Origin: Methylophaga nitratireducenticrescens
Lineage (GTDB): Bacteria; Pseudomonadota; Gammaproteobacteria; Nitrosococcales; Methylophagaceae
NCBI RefSeq assembly: GCF_000260985.4
Contig: NC_017857.3
Location: 930,001 to 994,000 of the forward strand
DNA length: 64,000 bases
Reading direction: 5' to 3'
Shown: piece after piece, positions 1 to 6,551 of the stretch
How positions within the stretch are numbered: the stretch's first letter is position 1
Layout: every line of letters starts with the position of its first letter
Program-made: the position numbers and the translations under genes
Notes under the pieces: model-generated
The model's database searches: none
What the model saw: only the letters and a program-made list of their open reading frames with translations
Told to the model about the DNA's origin: nothing

Positions 1-9
1 GAGGAACAT

Positions 10-555
10 ATGAGCGACTGGGACTTTCTGCACGATATGCATAATGAGGGCTTTAGCCCAGAGCAGATAGCGGACGCTGCTGCCTGTGGCTATAACCCTT
101 GGGAGCATGGCGACTGGGATAACATCGAGGAGTTTATTGACGATGAAGCGGGCTGGGATTCTGATAGTGAACCAAAGAACCCAACAACTCTAGAGCTTTG
201 GAAGTTGCTAGATGAACTGGTTGAAACCGCCCGAAATTACTTCGAAGTCACAGGTCGGCATCTGCCAATTTATGGAGAGCTTGGCGAGCTATACGGTGAA
301 GCTAAATACGGAATCAAAAGGCATAAGCCTTATACACGAGGCTCCGATGGAAAATTGGGAAACGATTTCGTCGAAATAAAAACAATTAGCCCATTTAAAT
401 CCAATAATGGCGTGCTAGTGAAGAGGGCCGGTAACTTTAGCAAACTTCTTATCGTGAAAATCAGCAAGGACTTCGAGTTTAAGGCAAAAATGCTCGATCG
501 AAAGAGCTTTGGAAAGGGCACTGGCAAACATATAAAGGCTAAGTGGAGTGAATGA
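10..555 (+). CDS. Cassette-borne hypothetical protein, possible PD-(D/E)XK nuclease fold
   Basis: A 181-residue protein without a signal peptide. The first ~60 residues are acidic and Trp/Asp rich. Residues ~85-160 carry the pattern ELGELYGEAKYG, then a Gly-Asp segment, then DFVEIKT, then a Lys-rich tail. This resembles the E...D...(E/Q)xK core of PD-(D/E)XK-type proteins of the DUF6998 kind. The ATG has a GAGG ribosome site six bases upstream, at the very edge of the window. An attC follows five bases after the stop, so it is the first visible cassette gene. The nuclease role is inferred from the motif alone; it could be a catalytically dead fold. Confidence 0.6.
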   Translation: MSDWDFLHDMHNEGFSPEQIADAAACGYNPWEHGDWDNIEEFIDDEAGWDSDSEPKNPTTLELWKLLDELVETARNYFEVTGRHLPIYGELGELYGEAKYGIKRHKPYTRGSDGKLGNDFVEIKTISPFKSNNGVLVKRAGNFSKLLIVKISKDFEFKAKMLDRKSFGKGTGKHIKAKWSE

Positions 556-559
556 AATT

Positions 560-631
560 GCCTAACAAGTACATGTTGGCGGACTGATTTTCCGCTGCGC
601 TCCAAACCGGCCGCAAATGTAGGCGTTATGC
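560..631 (+). repeat. attC site of integron cassette 1
   Basis: Starts with core GCCTAAC and ends with GTTATGC (RYYYAAC...GTTRRRY). The interior is an imperfect palindrome: GATTTTCCG and the region CCAAACCGGC repeat motifs found in the attC sites at 4496-4573 and 8761-8834. The length of 72 bases is normal for attC, and it sits directly after a stop codon and before the next gene. Confidence 0.85.
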
Positions 632-665
632 TATCAATCATAAACAACCCCTCAAGGAGGATTAT

Positions 666-1238
666 ATGAGAAAACTATTAGTTGCCGCATCTTTATGTGT
701 GTTGGTTTCAATGCCTGCTTTAGCGCAAAACCTTAAGGACGCTGTGCCACAGGCCAAAACAAAACTGGAACAGTTTAGCGCCAAAACTGGCGCGGTTATT
801 ATTCGGGGGTTTCACAAAATAGGATCAGCTCAGGGTTTATACAGCACCTCAGTCAATATTGAAGCCAAAGAGTTCACGAACGTAACTGATGGCAAAAAAC
901 AATACGGAATAACCATTGAATCTTTTAAAGAGGATGGCCGTTACGACAAAAAGCATACATCTTTTATAGATTATGATGAGATTGATTCCCTGATAAAGGG
1001 CATTGAATACATTTCCAAAGTAAAGGCCAGTGTAACTAAGCTTGAAGACTTTCAAGCGGATTATTCGACTAGAGGCGACTTGAAAATATCAACATTTAGC
1101 TCTGGAGATAAAATTATGGCGGCTGTAACGAGCGGAAATATTGGCGGTGTTGCTACTTACTTTAATATCGAAGATTTAGAAAAAGTCAAAAACCTCATCA
1201 AGCAGGCAAAAGCGAAAATCGACGAAATAAAAGCATAA
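666..1238 (+). CDS. Secreted hypothetical protein (cassette gene)
   Basis: A 190-residue protein with a clear Sec signal peptide (MRKLL start, hydrophobic core, ALAQ cleavage region near residue 21), so it is probably periplasmic. The mature part is Lys-rich, mixed alpha/beta by composition, and ends in an amphipathic Lys/Ala helix. No catalytic motif was recognised. The ATG is preceded by an excellent ribosome site, AAGGAGG. Its stop TAA lies within the first core of the next attC (1233-1239), typical of compact cassettes. The function is unknown. Confidence 0.85.
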   Translation: MRKLLVAASLCVLVSMPALAQNLKDAVPQAKTKLEQFSAKTGAVIIRGFHKIGSAQGLYSTSVNIEAKEFTNVTDGKKQYGITIESFKEDGRYDKKHTSFIDYDEIDSLIKGIEYISKVKASVTKLEDFQADYSTRGDLKISTFSSGDKIMAAVTSGNIGGVATYFNIEDLEKVKNLIKQAKAKIDEIKA

Positions 1239-1331
1239 CAAACAGCTGCACTGGACTCCGCAAACTGTCGCGCTTTTTGCTTTCGCAAAAACACGCGCCA
1301 GCTTGCTCCGCCAGTGAGCTGGGCGTTAGGC
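1233..1331 (+). repeat. attC site of integron cassette 2
   Basis: Core GCATAAC overlaps the stop codon of the upstream gene, and the site ends in GTTAGGC. The 99-base interior pairs with itself: CTGCACTGG with CCAGTGAGC, and TTTTTGC with GCAAAAA at the tip. This is a longer attC than its neighbours, but the cores and symmetry are convincing. Confidence 0.85.
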
Positions 1332-1834
1332 GTAAAATAAATCGAGCCTGGCACCAATATCACTCAAAACGCGCAAGGATAGCAGGGTTGCTGGGACAAT
1401 CAGTGCCTGGGATCGGCCTTTGGGAAGATGCGGCTGCCAGCGGCCAATTTCTTCTCCATCATCGCTCTTCGGTGGTCAGAAGGGCTTAAACCGAGTCTTG
1501 ACGGCACTCCAGATCAGGGGGATATTTTCGCATAGGCGGTTGGACTTCCTATTCTTGAAGCGGCGATCCGGGCTGATCAAGGCCGTGGCCACTGCGGACA
1601 TCAAAAAAACAACCCGTGTGAACTGAGAGGTCAATTCCGGATGTCGCCAGGAGGCAGTTTCTGATTTCGCTTGACACTTATTCGGCGTTGTGCATCCAAT
1701 ATCTTGGAGGCCTAATGCGCAACGAACAGCGGTAGTTGACTTCCAAGTAACTTGACTTAAGTTACTGTTTTTATGTGGTTGCGCCCCGCGCATTGGGGAG
1801 CTAATGAATAGATCAATACAATTGGAGAACTGCT
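1332..1834. other. Cassette stretch with no confident gene
   Basis: About 500 bases between an attC and the FlhE-like gene. A 105-codon reading frame exists on the minus strand (1476-1793), but it has no ribosome site or recognised motif. The sequence has a weak inverted pair GTTGTGC (about 1691) and GCGCAAC (about 1725), in the wrong order for an attC. A promoter for the gene at 1835 probably lies near 1740-1800, but no clear -35/-10 pair stands out. Confidence 0.4.
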
Positions 1835-2278
1835 ATGAAGATCAAGAGCATACTTACTGGAATGGCTGTCATATTCGCTTTATTGTCATCAGCAGTACAT
1901 GCGGCGGATGATTTCTGGGAGCACACGCGGTTAGGTTACACAATTTATTTTTCTGGAGGTTATGCAACCACTCCATTTAACCCGCCGTCTTCTGTCCCCA
2001 GAAGGGACGCTGAAATTACAGACGTTTCCTGGGATTGGAATACCATTCCTAACGGCCATACGTCTGAAGAAGTCGAATTGTGTTACCGAAAACAATACTC
2101 ATCCTCTGATTTTCTTTGTATCGATATATCAGCTGCGTAAAATGACAATTCAGATGCATTTGACGGGTTTAACGCCCGTGGCACTTTCCATTTACGATTT
2201 ACTTTAGTCGGAGGAGCGTATCCAGCGTATTCAACTATCCGTACAGCGGATACAGTAAGAGTGGATTACAGCTACTGA
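1835..2278 (+). pseudogene. FlhE-like secreted protein interrupted by an in-frame TAA
   Basis: The ATG frame encodes a signal peptide (hydrophobic to VHAAD, ~24 residues) and ~75 further residues, then meets TAA at 2138-2140. The same frame continues open to a TGA at 2276-2278 and adds a coherent ~45-residue tail. In the joined protein, DAEITDVSWDW in the middle and the ending DTVRVDYSY resemble the small periplasmic flagellar protein FlhE (about 130 residues); this was recognised by eye. A single nonsense change would explain the break. The ribosome site is GGAGAA before ATG. If read as one gene it is 147 residues plus the stop. The FlhE assignment is tentative; the in-frame continuation is directly visible. 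Confidence 0.55.
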
Positions 2279-2329
2279 TGTAATACAATATGACAGATTA
2301 CCCCCTTTGTCATAAGGAGGAAATGCAGC

Positions 2330-3082
2330 ATGAATATCATCACTGGATTTATTAACAGCTCAGCCCAAAGCGCATTGCAGTCGGATACCTCCGTTGCTAA
2401 TTCCAAGGATATAACGAATTCAGAGAATACAAGCAGCTCCGGCTCTCGGATCAGCAATACTACTAATCCAGCCCTGCAGATTAGCGCCCGAGGTCATTCT
2501 ATAAGCCTATTGGTGCAAGGCGCGAACGAGTTTTTACGCCAAGAACTTGGGCCCAGTTACCTTCCCATAGCAAGAGGCCAAGCGTTGCTTGACCAAGCCG
2601 TTAGCATGGTAACAGCCAATACCGAAATTGGTATAGATGGCCAAGCGTTGAGAAATGCCTTGCAGCAAGAACACAACATTCGTGAAACGATACCAAGACC
2701 TAACCCTTCATCTGATAGTGGAAATGTCTTTGATTTTTTATCGGAAAGCGACAGAGAAGCGTTGGAAGCTGCGTATGATTATGCTGTAGAGAACAACCTC
2801 GATGCTGATGATGTTGAACTGGCAGCCGGGTTACTTGCCAGTGACCGACGACGCCAAGCCGCTATTGCTTCAGGTACAATCTATTTAGTGCATGAGCCAA
2901 GTGAGAATGCAGGCAAGTTTATTCCCCAATCATCAGCTAACTTACCCAATACAGACACTAGCAATCCGCGCCAGTCACTGATTGATCGAGTGACATCCGG
3001 CGACCTATTCAGTAAAAATCCGTTTCTCAACCAGGCGTTATTCATCGAAGCGGCGTTTCGCACCCTGCAATTAAAGAATTAA
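2330..3082 (+). CDS. Hypothetical protein, low-complexity N terminus
   Basis: A 250-residue protein that starts after a near-perfect ribosome site (AAGGAGG, nine bases from ATG). Residues 1-45 are Ser/Thr/Asn rich and probably disordered. Residues ~50-110 look helical (GQALLDQAV, GQALRNALQQ). Residues ~125-175 form an acidic helical block (SESDREALEAAYDYAVENN). There is no signal peptide, membrane segment or known motif. It ends 53 bases before an attC, so it travels in the same cassette interval as the FlhE-like gene. The Ser/Asn-rich start followed by helices resembles flagellar or secretion-associated regulators, but this is only an impression. Confidence 0.75.
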   Translation: MNIITGFINSSAQSALQSDTSVANSKDITNSENTSSSGSRISNTTNPALQISARGHSISLLVQGANEFLRQELGPSYLPIARGQALLDQAVSMVTANTEIGIDGQALRNALQQEHNIRETIPRPNPSSDSGNVFDFLSESDREALEAAYDYAVENNLDADDVELAAGLLASDRRRQAAIASGTIYLVHEPSENAGKFIPQSSANLPNTDTSNPRQSLIDRVTSGDLFSKNPFLNQALFIEAAFRTLQLKN

Positions 3083-3135
3083 AGGGGTCTGGTTGAAATT
3101 ATTTTTCCAGGCAAAGAATCAACACACGATCAATC

Positions 3136-3196
3136 GCCTAACGATGGCATTCAGCCGCGCGCGCGAATAGCGCGCCGGCTGATGCTGGCGTTAGGC
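3136..3196 (+). repeat. attC site of integron cassette 3
   Basis: Core GCCTAAC to GTTAGGC with a strong internal palindrome: GGCATTCAGCCG pairs with CGGCTGATGC around a GCGCGC tip. It is 61 bases long, one of the cleanest attC sites in the array. Confidence 0.9.
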
Positions 3197-3251
3197 CAGA
3201 AGCCCAACGTTCATATCTGACGATCAAAAGTCGTCACTTTACAAGAAGGGT

Positions 3252-3467
3252 TTGAGTTATAGCGACAACCATGTTTTTGAAGAAACGGTAAAATGTCAGG
3301 GCGGGAAAGAAAAAATGGATATTGAGTTTGGCCGCTCTTCATTCTATGACGAGGATAGTATTTATCTGAATGTCGATGGCAAATCTGTGATTATGGATCG
3401 TGCTACAGCCAAGAAATTTGTGGAAACCGTTCTGGGTGTTGGCCACTATTTCGGTTTTGTCGATTAA
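3252..3467 (+). CDS. Small hypothetical cassette protein
   Basis: Up to 71 residues from a TTG at 3252, or 50 residues from the ATG at 3315. The TTG has a GAAGGG only one base upstream, which is too close. The ATG at 3315 has GGGAAAG at workable spacing, so the shorter form is quite possible. The C-terminal half (YLNVDGKSVIMDR, then a helix) looks like a compact alpha/beta fold. No family was recognised. The gene is enclosed by attC sites at 3136-3196 and 3493-3576, so it is a one-gene cassette. Confidence 0.55.
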   Translation: MSYSDNHVFEETVKCQGGKEKMDIEFGRSSFYDEDSIYLNVDGKSVIMDRATAKKFVETVLGVGHYFGFVD

Positions 3468-3492
3468 TCATCGGCGCAAAACCGGTAATTGA

Positions 3493-3576
3493 GCCTAACA
3501 ATCACAGTCACGGCGACGTCTACTACATTGCGGCTTCGCCTCCATTTCGCAGCCGCGCGTGCTGTTGGCGTTAAGT
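3493..3576 (+). repeat. attC site of integron cassette 4
   Basis: Core GCCTAAC to GTTAAGT, 84 bases. The interior GCGACGTCTACTACATTGCG and the CGCAGCCGCGC arm closely match the site at 16977-17059, so these two belong to one attC sequence family. Confidence 0.85.
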
Positions 3577-3589
3577 TCTTGGGAGTTCC

Positions 3590-4501
3590 GTGAAGATTCG
3601 ATACATAAAGCTAGGCGACGGCGGGAAGTGGGAACGCCACTGCATCGAAGAACAGCAGACGCTTAGACTCGGGTACGAAAGCCCACACCATCAGGAATCG
3701 TTAAGTGGTGAATGGGATACTGTTCGCAATTTTTGGCTTTCTGCTAGAAATGGAAATCAAGGTGCGGCGAGCCGCGACTTGAATCAGATTCGTGATTTTT
3801 ATGAGCTTTCAGAATCAGATATCTGGATTACGTTTTACCAGAGAAGGCTGTACTGGTGCCATGCTCATAAAGAAGTTCACGAACTCGAGGATGGCAGTAG
3901 AATCAGAAACGTCATAGGCTCCTGGAGTTGTTACGATAAGAAAGGAAGCCCCCTTTCCATCGAGAATATCGATGGCAGAATTACGAAGGTTCAGGGGTAT
4001 CGTGGCACTATTTGCGGGGTCGAGCTTCCAGAATATCTGCTGAGAAAAATTAACGGCGAAGTTCAGCCTGAAATTCAGTCAACGAAAGAAGCTTTGGCAG
4101 CTTTGAAGGTTAATATTGAAAACCTTATCAAAGGGCTGTGGTGGAATGACTTTGAACTACTCATTGACTTGATTTTTTCCCAGTCCGGTTGGCAGCGGAT
4201 ATCAGTGCTAGGAAAGACAGAAAAGGATATCGATCTTGACGTCTTTTCTCCTGTTACGCAGAAGCGCGCGTTCGTCCAGGTAAAGTCCACCACAACAGCG
4301 AATCAAATCCAAAGCTACCGCGAAATATTCAACCAACACCATCAGTATGACGAGATGTATTTTGTCTTTCATACCTTTTCAGGAAATCTCGAGAACCTGA
4401 ACATAGATGATCCAAGGGTTGCTGTGTGGGATATTTCAAGAGTAGCCGATTTAGTAATAAACGCAGGTTTGATAGGTTGGCTGCTTGCGAAGAGAACTTA
4501 A
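3590..4501 (+). CDS. Putative restriction-endonuclease-like (Mrr-type) cassette protein
   Basis: A 303-residue protein from a GTG start with GGGAG upstream. The C-terminal domain (~170-300) begins with a helix containing FELLIDLIF, then SGWQRISVLGKTEKDIDLDVF, then AFVQVKS. This E...D...QxK order is the hallmark of Mrr-like PD-(D/E)XK nucleases. The N-terminal ~140 residues, with many Trp, His and Tyr (DIWITFYQRRLYWCH), may be a nucleic-acid or modified-base reader, but no named family is assigned. No methyltransferase partner is adjacent. The gene fills a whole cassette, its stop overlapping the next attC, so a stand-alone defence nuclease is the leading inference. Confidence 0.7.
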   Translation: MKIRYIKLGDGGKWERHCIEEQQTLRLGYESPHHQESLSGEWDTVRNFWLSARNGNQGAASRDLNQIRDFYELSESDIWITFYQRRLYWCHAHKEVHELEDGSRIRNVIGSWSCYDKKGSPLSIENIDGRITKVQGYRGTICGVELPEYLLRKINGEVQPEIQSTKEALAALKVNIENLIKGLWWNDFELLIDLIFSQSGWQRISVLGKTEKDIDLDVFSPVTQKRAFVQVKSTTTANQIQSYREIFNQHHQYDEMYFVFHTFSGNLENLNIDDPRVAVWDISRVADLVINAGLIGWLLAKRT

Positions 4502-4573
4502 CAATCGGCTGCACAGCGACCGGTTTTCCGCCGCTGCGCAGCTCCAAACCGGCGCGTGAGCCGGGCGTTAGTT
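4496..4573 (+). repeat. attC site of integron cassette 5
   Basis: Core ACTTAAC overlaps the stop of the nuclease gene and the site ends in GTTAGTT. The interior GACCGGTTTTCCGCC and CTCCAAACCGGCGCG arms are complementary. The same family is seen at 560-631 and 8761-8834. Confidence 0.9.
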
Positions 4574-4641
4574 GGACATAGATTGATGTTTTGATGTTGT
4601 GACGCTATGATGTCTAAGAGCCTCATTGTTTGGAGAATGTC

Positions 4642-4875
4642 ATGAGCGAGATATCAAAGCGTTCTACGGTTTATTTTGACCCTCAGTTACACGCCGCGCT
4701 TCGTCTGAAGGCCGCACATACGCATCGTTCCTTATCAGATATCGTTAACGATGCTGTTCGTGCGGCATTGGCTGAGGATCAGGAAGATTTGGCGGCATTC
4801 GAGGAACGGGTTTCCGAACCAACAATGAGTTATGAGGCTTTGCTGGACGATTTGAAGGCTCATGGCAAACTATAA
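4642..4875 (+). CDS. RHH-type antitoxin of a RelE/ParE module
   Basis: A 77-residue protein starting at an ATG preceded by TTGGAGAATGTC. The N terminus has the ribbon-helix-helix layout: a beta strand RSTVYFDPQ, then two helices (LHAALRLKAAHTH and LSDIVNDAVRAALAE). The C-terminal tail is acidic and would wrap the toxin. It binds and neutralises the product of the next gene and most likely autorepresses the operon. The coding region overlaps the toxin start by 14 bases, the usual coupled arrangement. A longer in-frame start at 4630 exists but has no better ribosome site. Confidence 0.85.
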   Translation: MSEISKRSTVYFDPQLHAALRLKAAHTHRSLSDIVNDAVRAALAEDQEDLAAFEERVSEPTMSYEALLDDLKAHGKL

Positions 4876-5128
4876 GCTTGTCTTTAAGAAGTCTGTCTCC
4901 AAGGATCTTAGGCTAATCCCAAACAAAGATGTTGCCCGTATTCTTCAGTGCATGGAGCAATTGCAGGAGAATCCCCGCCCAGTCGGCAGCGAAAAGCTTT
5001 CAGGGCAAGAGCGCTATCGGATCCGACAGGGCTTGTACCGAATCATATATGAAGTGGCAGATGAACTTCTTGTCGTAACGGTGGTGAAGGTTGGCCATCG
5101 AAAGCATGTTTATAAGCGAAATCAATAG
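4862..5128 (+). CDS. RelE/ParE-superfamily toxin
   Basis: An 88-residue basic protein with the RelE/ParE pattern: YKLVFKKSVSKDLR strand-helix, a central helix, then RYRIRQGLYRIIYEV and a final strand-turn VVKVGHRKHVY. The RIRxGxYRIIY core and the terminal GHRxxVY are typical of RelE mRNA interferases. It would cut ribosome-bound mRNA unless held by the overlapping antitoxin. Toxin-antitoxin modules are common stabilisers of integron arrays. The frame is intact from ATG to stop. Confidence 0.88.
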   Translation: MANYKLVFKKSVSKDLRLIPNKDVARILQCMEQLQENPRPVGSEKLSGQERYRIRQGLYRIIYEVADELLVVTVVKVGHRKHVYKRNQ

Positions 5129-5164
5129 GGTCAAAGTATTTGATTTTTGTCACCAGGCATTTAT

Positions 5165-5380
5165 ATGAATCGAATAAACCCAGCTAAGCTACCTAACAGT
5201 AAATGGACGGCGGTGAATCCGGTAAATCGAGAAAAACATTTTCTGGTATCAGACATCGAGTTTGACGAGGATGGCTCGGTGACGTCATGCAAATTGGAAG
5301 CAATTATTTCTAAAAAGCGATATTCAATAGACTGGACGGAACTCAAAAACCAGGACAAGTGGATTCAGGGTTGGAAATAG
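5165..5380 (+). CDS. TIGR02450-family Trp-rich protein
   Basis: A 71-residue protein whose whole length fits the small TIGR02450 family: NPAKLPNSKWTAVNP at the start, EKHFLVSDIEFDEDG in the middle, and the ending ELKNQDKWIQGWK with three conserved Trp residues overall. The function of this family is not established. The ATG at 5165 is preferred over an upstream in-frame start because it matches the family start MNRINP. It lies between the RelE-type module and a thioredoxin with no attC separating them. Confidence 0.85.
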   Translation: MNRINPAKLPNSKWTAVNPVNREKHFLVSDIEFDEDGSVTSCKLEAIISKKRYSIDWTELKNQDKWIQGWK

Positions 5381-5444
5381 CGATTGGCAGTGAATCAAAA
5401 GTGTCAGGCGCCGAAGCTTTTGATTTTAGTGGGGAGTAAAAGGG

Positions 5445-5783
5445 ATGAAAACCAGCGATAGTGGTTCCACCTCTGATTACGCAGAAGAAGCATTTACCTT
5501 TGAACAGATTAGCAAGTTATCCGGTGACGTTTTACTTGAGTTTGGTGCCCCATGGTGTGGGCATTGTCAGGCTGCAAGTTCAGCGATAAACGAGGTCGTG
5601 AATGAACATTCAGAACTGCGTCATATCAAAATCTATGACGGAAAGGGCAAACGACTGGGGCGTGCGTTTAAGGTAAAGCTTTGGCCTACGTTGATACTGC
5701 TGCACGATGGGACTGAAGTGGCTCGTCTCGTGAGGCCATTACGTTCTGACGAGGTTCGCCAATTAATGTTGAAACTCAACTAA
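5445..5783 (+). CDS. Thioredoxin family protein, CGHC active site (copy 1)
   Basis: A 112-residue cytoplasmic thioredoxin fold. The active site is in EFGAPWCGHCQAASS (Cys about residues 38 and 41), and the cis-proline is in KLWPTLILL. There is no signal peptide. A copy at 7800-8138 differs at only 13 of 112 residues, but its active site is CGDC. The ribosome site is GGGGAG ten bases upstream. An attC starts five bases after the stop, so this is the last gene of a four-gene interval. It is expected to reduce disulphides in a specific partner, which the sequence does not identify. Confidence 0.9.
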   Translation: MKTSDSGSTSDYAEEAFTFEQISKLSGDVLLEFGAPWCGHCQAASSAINEVVNEHSELRHIKIYDGKGKRLGRAFKVKLWPTLILLHDGTEVARLVRPLRSDEVRQLMLKLN

Positions 5784-5787
5784 AGGC

Positions 5788-5845
5788 GGCTAACACGTTA
5801 AGACATCGGACATAGCCAACTGTACCGCTGCTTAAAACGTTAGGC
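5788..5845 (+). repeat. attC site after thioredoxin copy 1
   Basis: GGCTAAC to GTTAGGC, 58 bases, with partly complementary arms (AACACGTTAAGAC and the segment ending AACGTT). The stretch after thioredoxin copy 2 (8143-8200) is a diverged version of the same site. Confidence 0.8.
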
Positions 5846-5849
5846 AGTC

Positions 5850-5877
5850 TTGACAATGGGTAATCCAATGGATTACC
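5850..5877 (+). promoter_or_regulatory. Promoter and palindromic operator of the higBA module
   Basis: TTGACA at 5850-5855 is a consensus -35 box. It is followed by the perfect inverted repeat GGTAATCC-AAT-GGATTACC (5859-5877), which overlaps a possible -10 (TACCAT at 5874-5879). The position immediately before the toxin start fits an operator for the HTH antitoxin HigA, a family known to autorepress. Confidence 0.65.
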
Positions 5878-5887
5878 ATTTTGTTTC

Positions 5888-6230
5888 ATGCAGACGATCG
5901 TAGAGCTACCTGAATTCCTGAAACGTGCATTGGGTCTTCTTAGCGACGAAGAGAAGGTAAGCATTATCAATTATTTGGCTTTCCATCCCCAAATCTGGCG
6001 ACCTCATGCAGGGCACGGGTGGAATTAGGAAGTTACGATGGTCTGCCCAAGGAAAAGGTAAAAGTGGTGGGGTTCGCATTATTTACTTCTACCACAATGG
6101 CACGATGCCGCTGTTTTTATTAACTGTATTCGGCAAAGGTGAAAAAGCGAATCTGAGCAAGTCCGAGCGAAATCAACTTGCAAAATTCACCAGTCTTTTA
6201 CGTAAGCACTATGGTGGCAATGATGACTAA
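5888..6230 (+). pseudogene. HigB-type RelE toxin disrupted by a 1-base frameshift
   Basis: The ATG at 5888 opens a reading frame that begins like HigB-2-type toxins (QTIVELPEFLKRA, then LLSDEEK) but terminates at about 6028. The rest of the toxin (GTGGIRKLRW, GGVRIIYFYH, LLTVFGKGEKANLSKSERN) lies in the next frame, from about 6000 to 6230. Removing one A from the AAA at 5991-5993 would join the two parts as ...HPQSGDLMQGTGG..., the normal family sequence. The toxin is therefore probably inactive unless expressed by slippage. It precedes and overlaps the intact antitoxin. Confidence 0.8.
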
Positions 6231-6510
6231 TGCATTTTCAAGTATTAAACAGGGTTTGACTGAGGCGGTAGAGTTTTCTAAAGGCAAGTCCAGTAAAGCC
6301 GTGGTACACGAGTTTAGCCCGCTGGATGTAAAGAAGATTCGGACTAAAGTCGGTATGTCACAAAACGAATTTGCGTCGGCGTTCGGTATAAGTGTCAGTA
6401 CTCTCCGCCACTGGGAACGTGGTGATCGTACCCCGCAAGGACCCGCTCTGGTGCTTTTGAATGTCGTCGCCAAAGAGCCGGAACTTGTGCTTCGTGCCTT
6501 GGCATCTTAG
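6220..6510 (+). CDS. HigA-type XRE antitoxin
   Basis: About 96 residues from the ATG at 6220, with a neighbouring ATG at 6223. The N terminus SSIKQGLTEAVEFSKG is the usual HigA-2 leader. Residues ~40-80 form a Cro/C1 helix-turn-helix (VKKIRTKVGMSQNEFASAFG, STLRHWERGDRTPQGPA). It would bind the palindrome at 5859-5877 and neutralise HigB. It overlaps the toxin stop by 11 bases. The antitoxin is intact although the toxin upstream is frameshifted, as expected when toxin loss is tolerated first. Confidence 0.85.
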   Translation: MMTNAFSSIKQGLTEAVEFSKGKSSKAVVHEFSPLDVKKIRTKVGMSQNEFASAFGISVSTLRHWERGDRTPQGPALVLLNVVAKEPELVLRALAS

Positions 6511-6551
6511 CGCTGACAAGGCAATTCACTCCGGCCGCCCCTTAATTCTCA

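Noticed and set aside
1687-1735. Inverted GTTGTGC and GCGCAAC as a possible attC
   Set aside because: The cores are in the wrong order (GTT first) and the arms between them do not pair.
1476-1793. Minus-strand 105-codon frame in the gap after the second attC
   Set aside because: No ribosome site, no recognised motif, and basic low-order composition typical of chance frames.
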